Shown here piece by piece: positions 4,341-6,560 of a stretch of 6,560 bases of DNA. A model generated the notes under the pieces. The model was not told the DNA's origin, made no database searches, and was given only the letters and a program-made list of their open reading frames with translations. Numbering within the stretch: the stretch's first letter is position 1; every line of letters starts with the position of its first letter. The translations under genes were made by a program, and so were the position numbers. The stretch is from a bacterium (GTDB lineage Bacteria > SZUA-182): assembly GCA_003230635.1 (NCBI GenBank), contig QIFF01000018.1, forward strand, positions 1 through 6,560, written 5' to 3'.

Positions 4341-5399
4341 ATGTCCCGCAGAATATTTTTATGCTTGGTAGTGTGCTCCCTGATAGGTTGTAGTAAGCCG
4401 GTGGTTATTAATACCCGCTACTCAAGGCTGGATACAGTAAGCAAGGAGGCGGCGAACAGTAAAATCACCGTATTGATTAAGGAAGTAAGAGACAACCGTT
4501 CGGATAAACAAATTGGTGCCTACTACCTGTCACCCTTCTCTTGGCAGAAATTATGGGATTACGTATCTGAGGAGAGTGTTTCCGAAATAGTAGCTAAGAG
4601 ATTGGCTGATGCCTTTCGGGCGGCTGGCTTTAGGGTATTGGACAAAGATTCTGCCGGCCAGAGCTATAATCTGGAGGTAACGGGGGAAATTCTGCGCTAT
4701 TTCGTTACGGTTAATCTGGCCGGGATTTCCAGCAACGCTGAGGTCTCATTACGGGTAAAGGTCTACGAGACAAGTAATGACAAGGTACTATTTGACAATC
4801 TTGTGAGTAAGAGCCGCTCTCATACTTCTGCAATGGACCCCGAGATAATTAACGAAGCACTAGATATGGTAGTGGCTGAAGTAGTTAATGACCTAGCTTT
4901 TTTTAGAGGTCAATCATCCCTCCCACAGGCGGGAGGAGTCCCGCCTGTAAAAGTGGACGGCGTGATAAAGGCGGGGGTGGATATTTTCAAATATAAGAAG
5001 ATGGCGGTGCTTGATTTCGCTTCTGCTTCCGCTGCTTCCGCTTCCGGGAAAGAGGTGGCGGATATCATGTCGGCCGCACTCATGAAAAGGGGTTTTAGCA
5101 TAGTAGAACGCTCTAAACTGAATAAAATTATGGACGAACACAGCCTCTCTCTGACCGGGCTTACCGATTCCACTGGGCTTGCTAAACTCGGGAAAATGGC
5201 GGGGGCCTCAGCGATTGTAATGGGGAATGTATCCGCCTACGAGTGTAAGGGTGAAAAATGCCGTGTCTCTCTGACCGCCAAGATGATTGACGTTGAATCG
5301 GGAGAGGTTATCTGGAGCGGATCAGGTTCCGGGCAAGGCAAGGAATCACCCCAGTCTTACGCCAGTGCTATTCTTGAAAAAATTACTGAATTTCGTTAA
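4341..5399 (+). CDS. Lipoprotein fusing a YajG-like domain to a CsgG/LpoB/FlgO-like domain
   Basis: Predicted lipoprotein of 352 residues with lipobox LIGC (Cys17; next residue Ser). Residues ~42-185 resemble YajG-family lipoproteins: strand KITVLIKEVRDNRSDKQIGA, then a helix VAKRLADAFRAAGFRVL and strand-rich LEVTGEIL...AEVSLRVKVYE. A linker (~190-215) leads to a CsgG-type domain (~219-335): KKMAVLDFAS, ADIMSAALMKRGFSIVERSKLNKIMDEH, LGKMAGASAIVMGNV, then SLTAKMIDVESGEVIWSG. Between the AIVMGNV strand and SLTAKMID there are only about 12 residues. The pore-forming hairpin that CsgG has at this point is missing, so a periplasmic LpoB/FlgO-like role is more likely than a secretion channel. TGAGGT (4331-4336) is the ribosome site. 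It lies 42 bases after the BamE-like pair, in the same direction, so is probably cotranscribed. No curli subunit genes are nearby. Confidence 0.78.
   Translation: MSRRIFLCLVVCSLIGCSKPVVINTRYSRLDTVSKEAANSKITVLIKEVRDNRSDKQIGAYYLSPFSWQKLWDYVSEESVSEIVAKRLADAFRAAGFRVLDKDSAGQSYNLEVTGEILRYFVTVNLAGISSNAEVSLRVKVYETSNDKVLFDNLVSKSRSHTSAMDPEIINEALDMVVAEVVNDLAFFRGQSSLPQAGGVPPVKVDGVIKAGVDIFKYKKMAVLDFASASAASASGKEVADIMSAALMKRGFSIVERSKLNKIMDEHSLSLTGLTDSTGLAKLGKMAGASAIVMGNVSAYECKGEKCRVSLTAKMIDVESGEVIWSGSGSGQGKESPQSYASAILEKITEFR
4925..4948 (+). repeat. Perfect intragenic inverted repeat at the YajG/CsgG domain junction
   Basis: ACAGGCGGGA (4925-4934) and TCCCGCCTGT (4939-4948) form a perfect 10-bp hairpin around the tetraloop GGAG. 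It encodes about residues 195-203, exactly in the linker between the two domains. It also contains AGGAG (4934-4938), 14 bases before an in-frame GTG (4953). Confidence 0.85.
5019..5046 (+). repeat. Short degenerate tandem repeat of GCTTCY encoding an Ala-Ser run
   Basis: Repeated GCTTCTGCTTCC / GCTGCTTCCGCTTCC units encode ASASAASAS (residues ~227-235), right after the first strand of the CsgG-like domain. Unit copies differ slightly. Such a run can change length by replication slippage. Confidence 0.6.
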
Positions 5400-5434
5400 C
5401 GAGGTTTTCTTATCACAAAAAGGGGGGTATATTT

Positions 5435-5872
5435 ATGAAAAGGTTGTGGTTGGGAAGTACACTATTGTTGTGCGCGGTTTTGATCTTGTCAGCATGTAGT
5501 AGTGTGACTTATCCTAAATATCCCGGCAAACCGCTTATAATTTCAATTCCAGGCATGGAAAAACAAGTAATACAGGGATCATCAAGCGAGGGCCCCTCTT
5601 ACACAACAGCAACCCTGCCGATTAAGCAACTTGAGATTAAGGTGTTAGGCCCCGTTACCGTTGAAGCGGATGGAATTTATAAATTTCTGGTGCTTTTTGA
5701 AAGTGGGGATAATGGTTATGCCAAACTGTTTGCCGAAGCGAAGAAAAAATATCCGGAGATGGACGCTTTGGTTAACATAATGGAAGACACTCGCAGGAAA
5801 GAGTATTTATGGTTCTTATACTGGTCAGAGACAAGAATACTTACGGCTACAGCCATAAAATATGTAAGGTAG
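5435..5872 (+). CDS. Small lipoprotein, possibly TRL-like fold
   Basis: Predicted lipoprotein of 145 residues; I do not recognise a named family. The signal peptide ends in the lipobox LSAC (Cys21; next residue Ser). The mature protein starts with a Pro/Ser-rich region (~22-65), then LEIKVLGPVTVEADG, and a C-terminal part with a helix YAKLFAEAKKKYPEMDALV followed by strands NIMEDTRR, LWFLYWSETRILTATAIKYV. The order helix, I-x-x-x-x-D strand, aromatic turn, T-rich last strand resembles the two TRL-like proteins of this cluster, so a distant common fold is possible. AGGGGGG (5421-5427), 7 bases before the ATG, is a strong ribosome site. It is the last gene before a terminator, 35 bases after the CsgG-like gene, and probably in the same transcript. 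Confidence 0.75.
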   Translation: MKRLWLGSTLLLCAVLILSACSSVTYPKYPGKPLIISIPGMEKQVIQGSSSEGPSYTTATLPIKQLEIKVLGPVTVEADGIYKFLVLFESGDNGYAKLFAEAKKKYPEMDALVNIMEDTRRKEYLWFLYWSETRILTATAIKYVR

Positions 5873-5882
5873 GCTTTTTGTT

Positions 5883-5927
5883 CAGAGGCGTTTCGGGTAA
5901 TTAATTTCCTCGAAACGCCTCTGTTTT
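5883..5927 (+). terminator. Intrinsic terminator of the lipoprotein cluster, between convergent genes
   Basis: CAGAGGCGTTTCG (5883-5895) pairs perfectly with CGAAACGCCTCTG (5911-5923), followed by TTTT (5924-5927). The 13-bp stem lies 10 bases after the last lipoprotein gene. On the minus strand the hairpin is followed by an A-rich rather than T-rich tail, so it would stop tyrS transcription poorly, unless the stem alone suffices. Confidence 0.8.
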
Positions 5928-5954
5928 CGCCCGCAGAAACCGCCGCTGTCCTAC

Positions 5955-6560
5955 CTATTCCAGGTACTTTATTATGTCTACCTTTACGAATTGGCGGCGT
6001 CCCACCTGGAGGATATGCTGTCCAGGCTCTAGTTCCGAGTTTACACTGGTAATAGTCTTACCATCTACCCGAATTCCACCTTGCTGAATCAAACGCCGTG
6101 CCTGGCTGGAACTGCCGACATTAGTTGTGACTGTGATTAATTTAACAATCCACGCTCTCTCTTTGCCCGGTTCTAATTGATAGGGTTGGTGGGGGATTTC
6201 GTCAGGGAGTTCTTTGGCTTGATGAATCTTTTCAAACTGTTGCGCCGCTTTTTCCGCCTCTTCCCGGCCGTAATATCCAGCCACAAGATTGATGCCCAAC
6301 TCTTTTTTAACCTGGCGGGGGTGTAATTTTCCTGCGGCCAGGCCCTGTTCCAACTCATCAATCTGGGCCGGGGTGTAAGTAGTCAGGAGGCGGTAATATT
6401 TGAGCATAAGCTCGTCGGAAATGGACATCAGCTTGGCAAAAATGTTTTCCGCCGGCTCTTCAATCCCGATATAATTCCCCAGGCTCTTGCTCATCTTTTC
6501 CTTGCCGTCGGTGCCCTCCAGCAGGGGCATGGTGATGATTACCTGCGGCTCCTGCCCGTA
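5955..6560 (-). CDS. tyrS: Tyrosyl-tRNA synthetase, C-terminal part (5' end outside window)
   Basis: Class I aminoacyl-tRNA synthetase that charges tRNA-Tyr in the cytoplasm. The frame stays open to the right edge (the first visible residues read YGQEPQVIIT before MPLLEG), so the ATP- and tyrosine-binding N-terminal half, including the HIGH-type motif, lies beyond 6560. Visible are 201 residues: MPLLEGTDG followed by the class I signature KMSKS (6483-6497), then a helical anticodon-binding region, and a C-terminal S4 RNA-binding domain (about 6152-5970) with SSSQARRLIQQGGIRVDG. The MPLLEG..KMSKSLGNYIGI wording fits the TyrZ-like branch of bacterial TyrRS. Nothing appears truncated or shifted. 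It converges with the lipoprotein cluster and ends 82 bases from it. Confidence 0.97.
   Translation of the reverse strand, partial: YGQEPQVIITMPLLEGTDGKEKMSKSLGNYIGIEEPAENIFAKLMSISDELMLKYYRLLTTYTPAQIDELEQGLAAGKLHPRQVKKELGINLVAGYYGREEAEKAAQQFEKIHQAKELPDEIPHQPYQLEPGKERAWIVKLITVTTNVGSSSQARRLIQQGGIRVDGKTITSVNSELEPGQHILQVGRRQFVKVDIIKYLE

Noticed and set aside
4341..5399. Curli secretion locus
   Set aside because: Only a CsgG-like domain is present; no CsgA/B repeat proteins, CsgE or CsgF, and the pore hairpin seems absent.
1..6560. CRISPR array or defence system
   Set aside because: No regularly spaced repeats of suitable length and no nuclease, helicase or toxin-antitoxin genes are visible.

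Overview
The window looks like chromosomal DNA from an anaerobic, B12-using bacterium. A Clostridia-type Firmicute is my best guess, because of purine-rich Shine-Dalgarno sites, a cobalamin riboswitch with an intrinsic terminator, and a TyrZ-like tyrosyl-tRNA synthetase. Desulfobacterota cannot be excluded. Several predicted proteins (CsgG-like, YajG-like, BamE-like lipoproteins) belong to families best known from cells with an outer membrane, so a diderm lineage is possible. I cannot assign a genus.

Left part (1-2113, visibly GC-rich). The first ~91 bases look like the end of an IS21-like element. Next come a promoter candidate, a complete cobalamin riboswitch (about 142-313) and a strong intrinsic terminator (371-413). 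These control cbiM (430-1434) and cbiQ (1436-2113), the cobalt-binding and transmembrane coupling subunits of an ECF-type cobalt importer. CbiM carries a C-terminal extension that resembles CbiN in layout. The expected ATPase gene cbiO is not in the window: cbiQ is followed by unrelated genes.

Middle part (2114-5872, lower GC). Six consecutive plus-strand genes each begin with a signal peptide and lipobox: two TRL-like lipoproteins (2267, 2970), two tandem BamE/SmpA-like lipoproteins (3455, 3891), a 352-residue lipoprotein joining a YajG-like and a CsgG/LpoB/FlgO-like domain (4341), and a small lipoprotein that may share the TRL-like fold (5435). A 385-base gap separates the two TRL genes. 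A large hairpin lies between the second TRL gene and the first BamE-like gene. None of the lipoproteins has Asp after the lipidated Cys. The cluster looks like an envelope module of unknown function, grown partly by duplication.

Right part (5873-6560). A 13-bp-stem hairpin (5883-5927) ends the lipoprotein cluster. Converging on it from the minus strand is the C-terminal part of tyrosyl-tRNA synthetase, with KMSKS and S4 domain, running off the right edge.
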